From contig CM026565.1 of assembly GCA_015143295.1 (NCBI GenBank), positions 10,848,041 through 10,912,040 of the forward strand: DNA of 64,000 nt. Reading direction: 5' to 3'. Made by a program: the position numbers and the translations under genes. The notes beneath the pieces are model-generated. The model was not told the origin of the DNA. It made no database searches and worked only from the letters and a program-made list of their open reading frames with translations. The DNA is from Tetracentron sinense. Lineage: Eukaryota; Streptophyta; Magnoliopsida; Trochodendrales; Trochodendraceae. This document shows, piece after piece, positions 20,967 through 32,888 of this stretch; within the stretch, counting starts at the first letter, position 1; every line of letters begins with the position of its first letter.

Positions 20967-23350
20967 TGTAGCACCCCGGATTTTTCTATACTTAATGAAT
21001 ACCGTTTTCGTAACTAATTGGCCTTCCTCATAGTCTAATTAATAAATAAGAGAGAAATCAGAAATTCCGAAACATCAGAAATGTGTGTTTTCGAAAGAAG
21101 AACCCAACGCAAGTTGAATCGTCAAAATCCGACGAGCGAGTCAAAAAATATGGTCAAAACAGTCCAGACATACAGAGAACCGATCGCTCGGTCCAGTCAG
21201 CGATCGATCGGTTCATAACCGATCGATCGGTAGCTATCGCACGGTCAAAAAAATTTGTATGGGGAAATTTTCCAGAGAGTTGATTTTTGACCGAGATCTC
21301 GGTCAATCAACCGATCGCTCGGTAGGCAACCGATCGATCGGTCATAACCACCGATCGCTCGGTCTTCGCGTTTTTGCAGAAATTTCATTAAGGGCGTTTT
21401 CATCTTTTGGGTGTTAAACCCTTTCCCATAAGGGTTTGCTCGACCCTTTGAGGCCTCACTTACAACATTTGAGGGATTTTGAGAGATAGAGAGAGAAGAG
21501 GAGAAAGCTCTAACCTAGGGTTTGGTTTTGAGAAGGAAATCAAAGGGGGTTTAAGAACCATAGCTCACCCCAACTCGAGTTGCTTCAAAATCGAGGCTCA
21601 AGCTCGTGTGGGAGCCACTCTCCAAGCTAGGGCAGCCATCTCACGTACGTTTTGAAAGGGGTTTCTTCCCCAACTCAAGTCTCCTTCAAGCAAAGGTGTT
21701 CTTCTTTCAAGTTGGAGCTTCAATCAAGGTTTCTACCAAGGATCAAGCCTTGATCTAAGGTTAGTACACCCTACTAACTTACCCTAGCAATAAATCTAGG
21801 TTTTTCTTATGAAATATGATTCTTGTTAGTATGTTTTATTCCCGGCAAAATGTGTCATCTATAATAAATACAAACAATATAAAGAAAGGGTAGGGATGCT
21901 TGGATGGAGGTTGGATACGGCGATTGGATGCCGAATGTGTGATGTATGATGTGTGGGTTGTGGATTGGAAAATGGAGGATGGGCATAGGACAAATAACAA
22001 ACTTACCATTGTGTGATTGAATGGAAAATATGCATTTAAAAGAAGGAGATAAACTACTAGGGAATAATGTATGAAAGTGTTTGACAAAATACCTAAACTA
22101 TGAATAAATGATCTCAATGAAGAATAGAAATTGGTTTTATGCATGCGTTCTTATAAATTATAAATTGATCAAATGTTATGCAAACTACTTATGTTACCTA
22201 TGTTCATATCATGAATTGAATTATAATGTCATATTTTGGTTATTCCCATTATCATTATTGTCACTATGGACACGTACACGAGCACGCATGATAGCATGAA
22301 CCGTGATTTCAAGAGCATGTGCATATAATAAACAACAAGAAAATATTGTATGTCAAGGAGGTTGGTAGCCCAGGGAGGATTCGGGTACTAACCTCTGGCT
22401 CACAAGATAACCCCTAAAACACCTATTGTCAAGGAGGTTGGTAGCCCAGGGACATTCGGGTACTAGCCTCTGGCTCACAAGAAAACTAAACAAGTAATAA
22501 AAATCACCTATTGTCAAGGAGGTTGGTAGCCCAGGGACATTCGGGTACTAACCTCTGGCTCACAAGAAAACCATGCATTTCATAACAAGGAGGTTGGTAG
22601 CCCAGGGACATTCGGGTGCTAGCCTCTGGCTCACAAGTTACAAGATGGAGGTTTACAAGATGATGATCATGCATTCATGCATGCACGCATACATGATTTC
22701 TACGAGGTATACCGGGACATGACAGGGGTTTTCAAGCATGAGTTTTATCGGCGTTTTCGCATTCATGTACGCACGTCAGGATGCTTGTATTGTGTCATGC
22801 CCTATACTGTTTCTTTGTGATGTTTCTATTACTGCTTGTATGATATTACTATTGTGTGTTTTATTATTGTTATGGTCTGCTAGTAGCTTGTACTCGCTGA
22901 GTATTCCATGCTCAGCCGTACTTTCATGTCGGCAGGTACTGAGGGAGCCCTCGACCCGGAGCCTTGGGTCGAGGAAGAGTATATAGAGGAGAGAGAGCCG
23001 GCTATTCCATTACAGTCTCAGGCGGACCGAGACCTCGATGCGTGGCCATACCTCGACTACTGTTGAGGGGAGAGTATGAGAGGGTCTTGTGTATGTTGAT
23101 ATTTTGATAGGTGGGCCTGTCCACCTTAGACTTAGACATGTCTTGTATTTATGTTAACTTGGAATACTATTTTGGATCATCAGAAGAAATGAAAATTTGT
23201 TTACGCTTCCGCATATATGATAGCTTCCGCGCTCTGATTATCGTTGTTAGTATTGTATTTTATCTTGTGCATTACAGGATGGTTTGATAGGTACGCAGTG
23301 TGACACCTAAAATATCCCGAAACTCCTAGGGGGTATTTCGGGGCGTTACA
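20967..23350 (+). repeat. G2 3' LTR (2384 bp)
   Basis: Nearly identical to 13396-15844 apart from one missing hairpin unit. The palindrome array is at 21179-21363, hairpin units at 22352-22636, stem-loop at 22896-22916 and short ORF at 22926-23066. It ends at the CTATG target duplication. Confidence 0.95.
22926..23066 (+). CDS. LTR-encoded short ORF (G2 3' LTR copy)
   Basis: Same 46-codon frame as at 15420-15560, with no disabling change. In a 3' LTR it may lie near the RNA 3' end or be driven by the 3' LTR promoter. Function unknown. Confidence 0.5.
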   Translation: MSAGTEGALDPEPWVEEEYIEEREPAIPLQSQADRDLDAWPYLDYC

Positions 23351-25399
23351 CTATGAGCTTTGGAATGAAATAATTTCTAATATAAGTTATTTTAAGGTGT
23401 TTGGATGTAAATGCTTCATACTTAATAATAAACAACATCTTAAGAAATTTGACGCTAAATTTGTGGAAGGAACTTTCCTAGGATATTCTACAAATAGCAA
23501 AGCTTATAGAATATTTAATAAGAAATCTTTAATTGTGGAAGAATCAATCCATGTGGTATTTGATGAATCTAATTCATTTAACAAATCTTCCAAAAATGAT
23601 GATATTGACGAAATTGAAAATTTTCAAAATGAAATATCCAAATTAAAAATTAATGAAGAAAACAAAGATGATCAAGAAAAGGAACATTCAAAAGATAAAT
23701 CTATTGAAATAGAAAATGAAGAAGAAAATATAGATAAAGAATCCTATCAACTTCTTAAAGCTTGAAAATTAATAAAAGATCATCCTAAGGATCTAATTCA
23801 TGGTAATATGGAACAAGAGGTTAGAACAAGAAGAAAACTAATGAACCTTGCATTCCTAAGTCAAATTGAACCTAAAAATGCCTTAGAAGCTATTGAAGAT
23901 GAATCATGGAGCATTGCTATGCAAGAAGAATTAAATCAATTTGATAGAAATTAAGTTTGGGATCTAGTACCTAAACCGAATGACAAATCTATAATTGGTA
24001 CAAAATAGATTTTCAGAAATTAAAAGGATGAAAATAAGAATGTGGTTAAAAATAAAACAAGACTAGTAGCTCAAGGTTACAACCAAGAAGAGGGGATAGA
24101 CTATGATGAAAATTTTTCCCCGGTTACTAGACTAGAAGCTATAAGAATGCTACTTGCATTTGCTAGTCATAAAGAATTTAAATTATACCAAATGGATGTA
24201 ATAAGTGCATTTCTGAATGGTTATATTAATGAAGAAGTTTATGTAAATCAACCACTTTGCTTTGAGAATCATAAATTCTCTAATCATGTATTTAAGCTAA
24301 CTAAAGCCCTATATGGATTAAAGCAAGCTCCAAGAGCTTGGCATGATAGGCTAAGTAGTTTTTTAATTGAAAATGGATTCACAAGAGGTAAAATTGATAC
24401 AACTTTATTCATAATGACCAAAAATGATGATATACTAATAATTCAAATCTATGTAGATGACATTATATTTGGATCAACAGATGAATCTCTTTACAAAATG
24501 TTTGCTAACAATGCAAAAAGAATTTGAAATGAGCATGATGGTTGAATTGACATTCTTCTTAGGACTTCAATTTAAACAAACCAAACAAGGAACATTTGTT
24601 AATCAAGCCAAATATACTAAGAATTACTTAAAAAGTTTGGAATGGAAAATACTAAAATAATGGATACTCCTATGAGTCCATCAACCAAACTTGATAAGGA
24701 TGAAAAAGGAAAAAATGTTGATGAAAAACTCTATAGAGGCATGATTGGAAGTCTTTTGTATCTCACTGCAAGTAGACTAGACATTATGTTCAGTATTTGT
24801 ATTTGTGCAAGATTCCAATCCTATCCGAAAGAATCTCACTTAACTGCTGTGAAAGAATTTTCAGATACTTACTTGGAATAATTGATTTGAGCTTATGGTA
24901 TCCTAAAGACACAAACTTGGATCTAATAAGCTATTCAGATGCAGACTTTGCCGGATGCAAAGTAGATAGAAAAAGCACTAGTGGAACTTGTCACCTTTTA
25001 GGATATTCTCTTGTGTTATGGTTTAGTAAGAAACAAAATTCAGTGGCCTTATCCACAGCTGAGGCTGAGTATATGGCAGCCAGACTTTGTTGTACTCAAA
25101 CTCTCTACATGAAACAACAACTAGAAGATTTTAAACTTATTTATACTAAAATCCTTATTAAGTGTGACAATACAAGTGCAATTTGCAGGACTAAGAATCC
25201 TATTCAACACTCAAGAATTAAACACCTAGAAATAAGATATCATTTTATTAGAGATCATGTGCAAGATAGAAATATTATCTTGGAGTTTGTAGATACAATT
25301 AATCAGCTTGCTGATATTTTCACCAAGCCTCTACAATCTGATAGGTTTAGTGTTTTAAGAAGAGAATTGGGAATGACTAGTCTGAGTGAGCTAACTTAA
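23351..25399 (+). pseudogene. C2 pol, second part: end of integrase, reverse transcriptase and RNase H
   Basis: It continues the C2 integrase across the G2 insertion (ELWNEIISNISYF, VFGCKCFILNNK). RT follows with [67 protein letters not shown] and the catalytic [10 protein letters not shown] near 24450. RNase H has YSDADFAGCKVDRKSTSG, STAEAEYMAA, DNTSAI and DIFTKPL, ending at TAA near 25397. Stops at about 23763, 23953 and 24007 and frameshifts near 24520, 24640 and 24870 make it non-functional. Confidence 0.92.
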
Positions 25400-25572
25400 T
25401 CAAGATTAAAAGCAATCAAAAAATTAAAATTTTTTTAATTGATATGCTTATAACTTGTTTGATTATTGAATTGAATGCCTTATGATGATTTTATATGCCT
25501 TAATGAACCATTGTTTTGAAGAAAAATAAATAAAATATTTTTAGAGAAATCAATTCTTCAAATTTTGAACTG

Positions 25573-25803
25573 AATTCGACGACGAATTCAATCTGGAATT
25601 TGATTTTGGCGACGAATCTTTGGGAAAAATGGAAAACATAATGTTTTCTGTACCCATTTCGGTGACGAATCTGGATGATTTATCCATTTCGTCGATGAAG
25701 TCAATCCAAAATAAAAGAACAATAGGTTTCCTGACTCTAATTCGGCGACGAATTCTGGGGTGAAACCCATTTCGGCGACGAATTGAATCGTGTGTATAAA
25801 TAG
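25573..25803 (+). promoter_or_regulatory. Second copy of the C2 palindrome array plus TATA, before the 3' ORF
   Basis: Six motifs of the TTCGGCGACGAA type at 25573, 25604, 25657, 25687, 25739 and 25770, followed by TGTATAAATAG at 25793-25803, about 120 bases before an ATG at 25921. This repeats the arrangement of the C2 LTR promoter, although the sequence between motifs is unrelated. Inferred: an internal promoter for the accessory ORF. Confidence 0.55.
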
Positions 25804-25920
25804 TAACCCCCAAATTCAATTTTTTTAAAACCTAATCTTTTCCCTCCAAAGTTCCTATTCCATTGCTCTCACACCAGAACCCTCTTCCAAATCTTCCAGT
25901 TACTTCCAATCTATGTGAAG

Positions 25921-28055
25921 ATGCCTCCTAGAATGAAGAATGCTTCGGTAGAGCCACCCAAGAAGAAATCAAGAACTGACAAAGGGAAAGAACCGGCTTG
26001 AAGCTCCTCTCTAGTCCTTGTTAAATTCAAGGAAGCCAAATTCGAGAAGCTTTTCAAAGAAAAATTCGTACCCCGTTCTCCTCTCTACGGTAAGGTCATA
26101 AGGTTCATAAGTCTTGATGCCTTTGGCCTAGAGCCCATAAAAACCCTCTTCTCTGCCTAAAATGGGATAAATTTCTTGAATCTAACGAACCCATGTTCCT
26201 TGAGTTGGTTAAACTCTTTTACACTCACTTTCGCTTCAACCAATCTGAATCAATCATTTCTTCATTTGTCTTAGGTAAAAACATCTCTTTTCACCTAAAC
26301 CAATTGCACTCCATTTTGAAAATCCCTCAGTGCAACCTTTAAACCTTTGTGAATGGTCAGTGGGCCAGACATGAAGGATTTGATGTGGTGGTAGCACTAA
26401 AAATGATGCGCCTGAACCAAGATTTCACTACTCCTTTTCAACCAGAAGTTAAAGACCTTACTCTCACAGCTAGACTCATTCACCATATCATAACCTATAA
26501 CTTAGTTCCTAGGGCTGGTGGTAGGGAGTATCTCACCTATTTTGATGTATTCCTTATGTGGTGCATCCTAACCACCACACCCATTGATCTTTCATACATC
26601 ATTGTCCATTGTATGGATGATGCATTTAAGAGAAATCAGGGTGTCGCCCTTTTAGTTAGGCCCTGACTAAAATCTTTAAACATTTCAATGTTCCCCTAGC
26701 ATCACAAACAGATTTTCTCACCCCTGATGATTCCTCCATTTATAGCAAGGCAACCATTCAAAAAATGGACTATACTTGGAATGAAACCCAGAAGGTTTGG
26801 ACCCCCAAACCCTCTGCTTCTAAGTCCACTATTCCTTCTACTTCCTCAGTCCCTATTCCTACTCCTGGTATGCCTACCTCTGCTCTCACTCCATCTATCC
26901 CTTCCTCTTTAGCTGAACCTTCAGAGGAGCCCCTGTCTGAGCAGTAACCAGAATCAGTGCCAGAGGAGGAGGCCTAGGCTATGCAGTAACTAGTTTCTAT
27001 ACCAGCAAAGGATCCTGCAGATGTGCCACAGGGTGAGCAGAACCTCAGGGATGAGATGCCTGATTGGTCTGATTTTGTGGATGCTGGAGAGATACCTGAG
27101 AGTTCTCATGACAGGTGTCTCCACATTTTGAGGACCTTGGTCAGTTTTATGTGGTGCCCAGTAGGCCAGCAGCCTCAGAAGAGCAGCTGAGTATCATGGC
27201 AAGGCAGATTGCCTTCATGTCCTCTAGCCTGGAGCAGTTTCAGCTGGAGATAAGGATGAGCCAATAGGCTTTTTAGGAGGAGATGAGAGCCTCTTTGGTC
27301 TCTTTCATGACTGAGACAAGGGCAACCTTGCTGTCATTCAGTTAGAATCTCGAGAATGTTTTCAGACCCTCCAGTCAGATACTTCCTCCAGGCTTACAGC
27401 TCTTGAGACAAAAATAATCAATATCCCCAAGGAAGTACAGTCCTCTCTAGCTACTGTTCATGGTGATCTAAGAGAGAGAGTTGATGCCACATACTCAGTT
27501 TTGGGGACAATCAACGTGGATTCCTCAGTCACCAAAAATAGGGTTGACTCTGTGTCTTCTCTCCTTCATAGATTGGGAGTAGCTCACTCAGAAGAAAGTA
27601 TGAAAATAGAGAAATTCGCCCATTTAATTCAAGGACAAGTGGATTCCTCAGCTCTTCAGTTGAAGACTCAAGGCAAGCTTCTCCTGGATATGGCAGAGCA
27701 TGATTCCATATCAGCCTCCATCACTCTGAGAGCTACTAATGAGTTGAAGAAAATGAACAATTTTCTGGTTAACTTGGCCAGTGCAGCCACTCCTTCCCAA
27801 GCTCCACCTTCTTCCTCCAAAGACAAGAGGCCAATGAAAACCAAGGAGACTCCTTCCAAAAAGGATGCTCCCATTATCTCTCTTCCCTCTTCCGATGAAG
27901 AATCCTATTCCTTTGACTCTCCTGATGGATCTCCCATCCACTCTAGCAGTGAAGAAGTGACCAAGGCTCCAGATAATGAAGAAGAAGAACCCTCAGAAGA
28001 CTATCTCTCCAAAGTTTCAAAATTAATCAAGAAACAAAAACAAGATGGATTATAA
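25921..28055 (+). pseudogene. C2 accessory 3' ORF (putative plant transposon protein type)
   Basis: Starts MPPRMKNASVEPPKKKSRTD, a basic N-terminus, with a TGA soon after. Frames are broken many times. Readable blocks: 26349-26666 (LTLTARLIHHIITYNLVPRA, EYLTYFDVFLMWCIL), a proline/serine-rich block 26765-26947, and 27501-28055 (heptad-like helices then an acidic serine-rich tail and KLIKKQKQDGL). The middle block resembles the poorly understood domain often found in extra ORFs of large plant copia elements, sometimes called env-like. I see no signal peptide or membrane segment, so an envelope role is not supported. Decayed. Confidence 0.6.
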
Positions 28056-28444
28056 CTTTTTATTTTTTTTGATGTTGACATAGGGGGAGAAATGGAATGT
28101 AATGAAAATTGATGTGATTCTGGTAGATGTAATGACATTTGACTTTTTATGTTTAACTATTTCTATGAAATGAATGAGAATCATTTTGACATTTTTTTGC
28201 ATCTTTGGCTGTATATACAAATATGATTCTTGTTTGTTGTTCAAACATTGACATCTTGCTTAAAATTCATGGAGCTTCTCTTGATCTTTATCCCTGATTA
28301 ATCTGTCTTGATCCAATATGTTGTGAATAGAAATTAAATCTGAAATTTATCTTTGTGGAACTTCTCTTGGTATTTAAATAGGATGATATATCCTTTAGTC
28401 CATCTAAAATATGCATCCAAACATCAACTATGATTTCTATTGCA
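28056..28444 (+). other. C2 3' untranslated region before the LINE
   Basis: AT-rich, no ORF of note. Contains TAGGGGGAGAAATGG near 28081, a possible secondary polypurine tract. Its last 13 bases (GATTTCTATTGCA, 28432-28444) are the LINE target duplication. The region resumes at 36637. Confidence 0.7.
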
Positions 28445-30353
28445 GGCAAAAATAAAAATTCACTGTTGAAAATTTAGGTGCATGATAGCAGGTTTTTGGC
28501 ACACAGTTTGCTAGGGTTCATGGAAAACCCTAGGGTTGCCGGTGGGGAGGAGGGTGTTTCCTTCCCCCGGCCACCACTTCATACTCCTTGTCTGCGGGAT
28601 TCTTATGCTTCGGTATTAGGAGGCTCAAGCGGATCAGGTAATCGTTTTTCTCACCTCAATGATTTCAGTTTTGATCACATCAAGGACGTGAAGAAGGTCT
28701 CTTCCTTTCAAGGAGAACCTACATTATTTTATTCAGTTGAAGAACTTAATACTTCTGCGGCTGTATTCAAAAATGCCCTTATTGCTAGATTTTCTTTTGG
28801 TAGATCTTCTATTGAAGTATTGAAAAATCATATTAAAGGATCGTTCCATACCAAACTTGTCATATCTGTTGGAATTCTTGATGAGAGTCATATGCTCAGT
28901 AGATTCAAATCTGAAGAAATTACTTGCTGTTTGGTTAAAAGAATTTAGCTATATAGCGGGGCAGTTGGTTAGATTCATTAAATGGACTCCATTATTTCAA
29001 GCAGGAACAAATCCTTCTGTGGTGCCGGTTTGGATATCTCTTCCAGGGCTACCGATCAACTTGTTTAATCCCAAGGATCTGAAGGCCGTCGGTAGTATTG
29101 TTGGGAGGGTTTTGAAAGTGGATGGGCCGACTAAAACAATCTCTAGACCTAGTTTGACGAGAATTTGTGTTGAGGTTGATGTTAATAAAGAAAAGATTAG
29201 CAGGTTTTGGCTTGGTTTAAGTACTGTGGGGAGATGGCAATCCATCGTCTATGAAAAAGATCCAATAATTTGTGCATCTTGTAACAAGGTGGGGCATTCC
29301 AAGGAGGAATGTAACAAGAGTGATAAAAAACTTTATAGAGGAGCAGATCCGAGAAGACTCAAGAAACATATGAAGGATACTCAATCAAAAGAAAAGAGTA
29401 CGGAAGGTTTGATCAAAGATAATAGGTTCAAGGAAACTACTTCTAAATGGGTTGAGAAAACCTTTGGGAAAACGAATGAGGCAACAAGCAAAGAGCAAAA
29501 TCATGGAAAACAAGAGAAGAACAAAGAAGAGATCAAGAAAACAGGGAATCAAAAAAGCATGAAGGAAAAATCAGCAGTGAATTTAGAAAGCCAGAATTAT
29601 AAGAAAGATAGTAATCAAAATATTGCTATTGCTAGACTGGGGGAAGATCCAGACACTTAAGTTCAGGCTGGGATTAGTAACAATACCAATAAAAATATTA
29701 GAATGGTTATGCACGTACAACAAAGTTTTTTTATCAAAGAACCAGAACCAGAACCAAAAGTCTATTGCGTCTGAGATAGGAGCATATATTCAATCCAGGA
29801 AGGAGCAAAACAGCAATCTAAAGACAGTTTTTGTTCCGGATTCTCCGCAGTAAGGTTGTAATATGTTCCCAATTATTCAAGATATATCCAATGGGAGTTC
29901 AGTTGAGGAGGATGAAGAGCAAGTCAGAATTCTTCATGACCAGTTCACAGATGGTCACTGGCAACATGGGGATGATAATCTGCAAAAGGATAAAGATTTG
30001 GGGAGAGTTGAAGAACAAGATGATACCATAGAAGGAAGTACTGGTCTTGATAACAGTTTGTATGATGGAAAAAATGTGGATGCGGAAGATAATATGTCAC
30101 GCCCCAAAATACCCCCTAGTAGTTAGGATACTTTGGCGACTTGAACTCATAACCAAACCATCCTATATAACATATGAATCCTGTACAACATATAAAACCT
30201 GTGATAGCGGAAGCGTAATACTAATCTATATATGGTAGTGGAAGCGGACTACAAAATTTCTATCAATAGTATATGTCTCAGTTTATACATGACCCAAAAT
30301 AAAGACCGAACATACTCACTCAACAAAATATATGTACATGTCTCTCCCTCTCG

Positions 30354-30509
30354 TCACTCATGATGGGGCCACCTAACAAAAGCCCTCTGCTCCTCCTGAG
30401 CCCTCTGCTGCTGAAGACTACCCCAAGTCTCCTCCTCCTCAACATACTCTTCCTCGACCCATGGTTCTTGAGGACGCTCACCACAAATGTCGAAGGGACC
30501 TGCTGACAT
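30354..30509 (-). CDS. LTR-encoded short ORF (solo LTR copy)
   Basis: 51 codons starting MSAGPFDICGERPQEPWVEE, continuing EYVEEEETWG and a glutamine/glutamate-rich tail to TGA. N-terminal spacing is shorter than in G1, yet MSAG, PFD and PWVEEEYVEE are kept, although LTR sequence around it differs strongly. This divergent copy gives the best support for peptide-level conservation. Confidence 0.5.
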   Translation of the reverse strand: MSAGPFDICGERPQEPWVEEEYVEEEETWGSLQQQRAQEEQRAFVRWPHHE

Positions 30510-30519
30510 AATATGTACG

Positions 30520-30540
30520 GCTGAGCATGGAATACTCAGC
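30520..30540 (-). other. Conserved LTR stem-loop (solo LTR)
   Basis: Same GCTGAG / CTCAGC stem and 9-nt loop as in G1 and G2, ten bases before the short ORF. Confidence 0.7.
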
Positions 30541-32000
30541 GTATACAAACCACTAGATAGTAATATCGTAAACAAGAATACAACGTGTACATATCACAAT
30601 CTAATCATCTCACATACATTCCTGAAATCAGAGCGCGGAAAACAAAATCATATCATGTGCATATATCTCGGAAAATACTATCGGAAAACATCTTTTTATC
30701 ATCTTTTGTCTTTTACATCTTCTTATCATCTTTTGTCGAAAACATCTTCTTATCATCTTGTACCTTTGCATATACGGGTATTTAAAATACCTTGGCTTTT
30801 ATCTTTTATTATCCTGTACGGGTATTTAAAATACCTTGGTATTCATCATTTGCTACCTCCGGAGTAGGACAACTAGTACCTGTACCCACGTAAGCTGGGT
30901 GGCCTAATGTTCTCCTCACCTTCGGCTACCTTAAGGGTAGACGACCAGTATCCATCTCCCTTCCGGGCGGCCTGCTATCATCGGAGTCCGATGCTAGTAT
31001 CCCTTTCCCTTTCAGGCGGCCTGCTATCGTCGCATCCCTGTCGGCTTTTTCCGTATACTTTCCATCTTCTTGTATTTCTTGTAACATCTTGTGCTTCTTG
31101 TATTTTCCGTATGTATCTTGTGCTTCTTATACTTTTCCTTATACCGCTTGTGCTTCTTATACTTTCTGTATACATCTTGTGCTTCTTGTACTATTCATTT
31201 GGTTCATTTACATCTTATACTTTTCGTGTGGTTCATTTGCATCTTATACTCTTCTTCTTCTTATTCTTGTATTGCATCTTATATACATGTATTTCTTCTT
31301 TTGGGATACCCATAATTTAGAAAAACTCGATCATGCATATGCATATGTGTCCGTATAGCAGTTGTGATATAACATGGCAGACATTAGGGAAAACCCTTTA
31401 CATATGGTCATATGTCTCATACTCAACATAATTCATCCATCACCATAATCCATATACAATAACATCACACCATTCCAATCACATTTAAAATAAGGTTTTT
31501 CTACTTGTTCTTCCCAAAACTTGTTGCTTTTAACATGCTTTTCATCTTGGATACTAACATATAGAAAAACTCAAAAATTACCATCTTTTATTTGTTGGTT
31601 GGAAGCATAACATCATCACATTTAATTCACACCATCATTCATGGGATTTTATCTTGATGTAGAAAGGGTTTCATGAAATCAATTGCTAGAAGAGTGTATT
31701 TTTACATATAAGAGGCTATATATAACTATACTTGTCAAGAAAATCATGCTTTTCATTAAGGGTTTATGAAATTAGAACCTAGTAGAGTGTATCTACCTTA
31801 GAGAAATCAATGAGTTTGACTCCCAATGGCTGGAACAAGCAAGAACAGTGAGTTCTTGGTTGGAAAACACCAAATGGAAACGAAGAACTTGATCTTCCAC
31901 AAGCTTGAACGATCACCAAGGTTCTCTCCTCCTTCTCCTCTTCAAATCCCTCAAAAACAATGCACAAAGGGTTTTTTTGAAACCCTAAGGCATGAACCCA

Positions 32001-32252
32001 GCCCTTTTATAGGCAAAGGGTGATGGTTAAAGTCTTAAACACCCTTAATGAAGAAAATCTGCGTAAGACCGATCGATCGGTGGTATGGACCGAGCGATCG
32101 GTGGCTTACCGGTCGATCGGTGTTATGACCGAGAGATCGGTCAAAAACACACTCTCTGGAATTTTTCCCCATACAAAAAAGTTGACCGTGCGACAGCTAT
32201 CGAGCGATCGGTAGTTGACCGATCGATCGCAGGTAATGATCGAGCGATCGGT
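32001..32252 (-). promoter_or_regulatory. Solo LTR promoter: TATA and 4 + 4 palindromes
   Basis: In element sense the TATA is CCTATAAAAGGGC (32013-32001). Palindromes start at 32068, 32089, 32108 and 32128, then, after the conserved spacer with CTCTCTGGAATTTTTCCCC, at 32185 (degenerate), 32199, 32218 and 32239. Confidence 0.65.
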
Positions 32253-32888
32253 CGACCCCTGTTTTGCTGAAAAACCTTGTTTACACCACTCGAATCTTCC
32301 CCAATGCACTTCCAACACTCTTTTATGCTTTCAACACATTCCCTAAGGACATATAGACCCATTGGAACATATACGCCATAATTCCAAACACATATATTAA
32401 CATAAGACTCATAAGTGTACAAAACCACACTTGGGCACTATTCACACACTATTCATTCTTAGTGAAATGAAATTTTCGGGGCTCTACATAATATGGGAAT
32501 GGGATTTCAGAATGATAGAGATATTAATTATGATTACTGTAATGTGGAGGATGAGGATCATCAGAAATTATTGGAAGCTCTACAGCTGGCTAAACCTAAA
32601 GTTAAGTTTCGGTCTAAGGAAGAAAGAATTGCAAAAACGAAGTTTCTCATGGATGAGGGCAGCAGTTCGGAAGTGAGAACGGGAAGAAACAAAATAAATC
32701 TGAACATGGACAATTTCATTCAAAGTTGCAAAATTTTTTCTAATAGAATAGTGGGTTCAGTTTGGTTGAAAAATTATAATAGTAATTTCCCGTAAAGGTG
32801 TTAGAAGAACATCCTTCCTTCATAGAAGTTAGAATGACAAGATCGAAGACTAGAGCTGGTCTTCTCCCTGATATCCAAAAAGTTTCTA

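Larger units (their letters stand above)
13396..23350 (+). mobile_element. G2: near-complete Ty3/gypsy chromovirus inserted in C2
   Basis: 9955 bp, TG...CA ends, target duplication CTATG at 13391-13395 and 23351-23355; removing one copy restores the C2 integrase reading frame. LTRs are 2449 and 2384 bp. The difference is chiefly one tandem unit in the hairpin repeat, and I count about twenty substitutions by eye. Under usual plant substitution rates that is well below one million years. The internal region carries primer-binding site, gag, intron, pol with PR-RT-RH-INT and a chromodomain-like tail, and polypurine tract. Two nonsense codons (17233 and 20794) are the only coding faults I found. 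Confidence 0.95.
30095..32488 (-). repeat. Solo gypsy LTR inside the LINE
   Basis: 2394 bp; plus-strand start TGTCACGCCCC, end GGGGCTCTACA, flanked by TAATA at 30090-30094 and 32489-32493. No internal region, so it formed by recombination between two LTRs. It contains the 4 + 4 palindrome array and TATA (32001-32252), the stem-loop (30520-30540), the short ORF (30354-30509) and two self-complementary GGTATTTAAAATACC blocks near 30778 and 30821. Confidence 0.93.
28520..32795 (+). pseudogene. LINE ORF1 (RNA-binding protein), split by a solo LTR
   Basis: The ATG at 28520 begins MENPRVAGGEEG. A DUF4283-like region follows (EGEPTLF-type block near 28710, ARFSFGRSSIEVLKNHI), then a frameshift near 28930 into FIKWTPLFQAGTNPSVVPVW and LPGLPINLFN, and a zinc knuckle CASCNKVGHSKEEC near 29275. 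A lysine/glutamate-rich tail runs to about 29660, with further acidic segments to 30089. The solo LTR interrupts at 30090-30094. Coding-like sequence resumes at 32494 and ends near 32795. ORF1 proteins bind LINE RNA. Confidence 0.85.

Noticed and set aside
25921-28055. Viral-type envelope gene in C2
   Set aside because: No signal peptide, membrane segment or furin-like site is visible; only an accessory ORF can be supported.
30907-31358. Cysteine/leucine-rich membrane-like ORFs in three frames
   Set aside because: Translation of repeated CTTGTGCTTCTTATACTTT in the solo LTR; low complexity in every frame.
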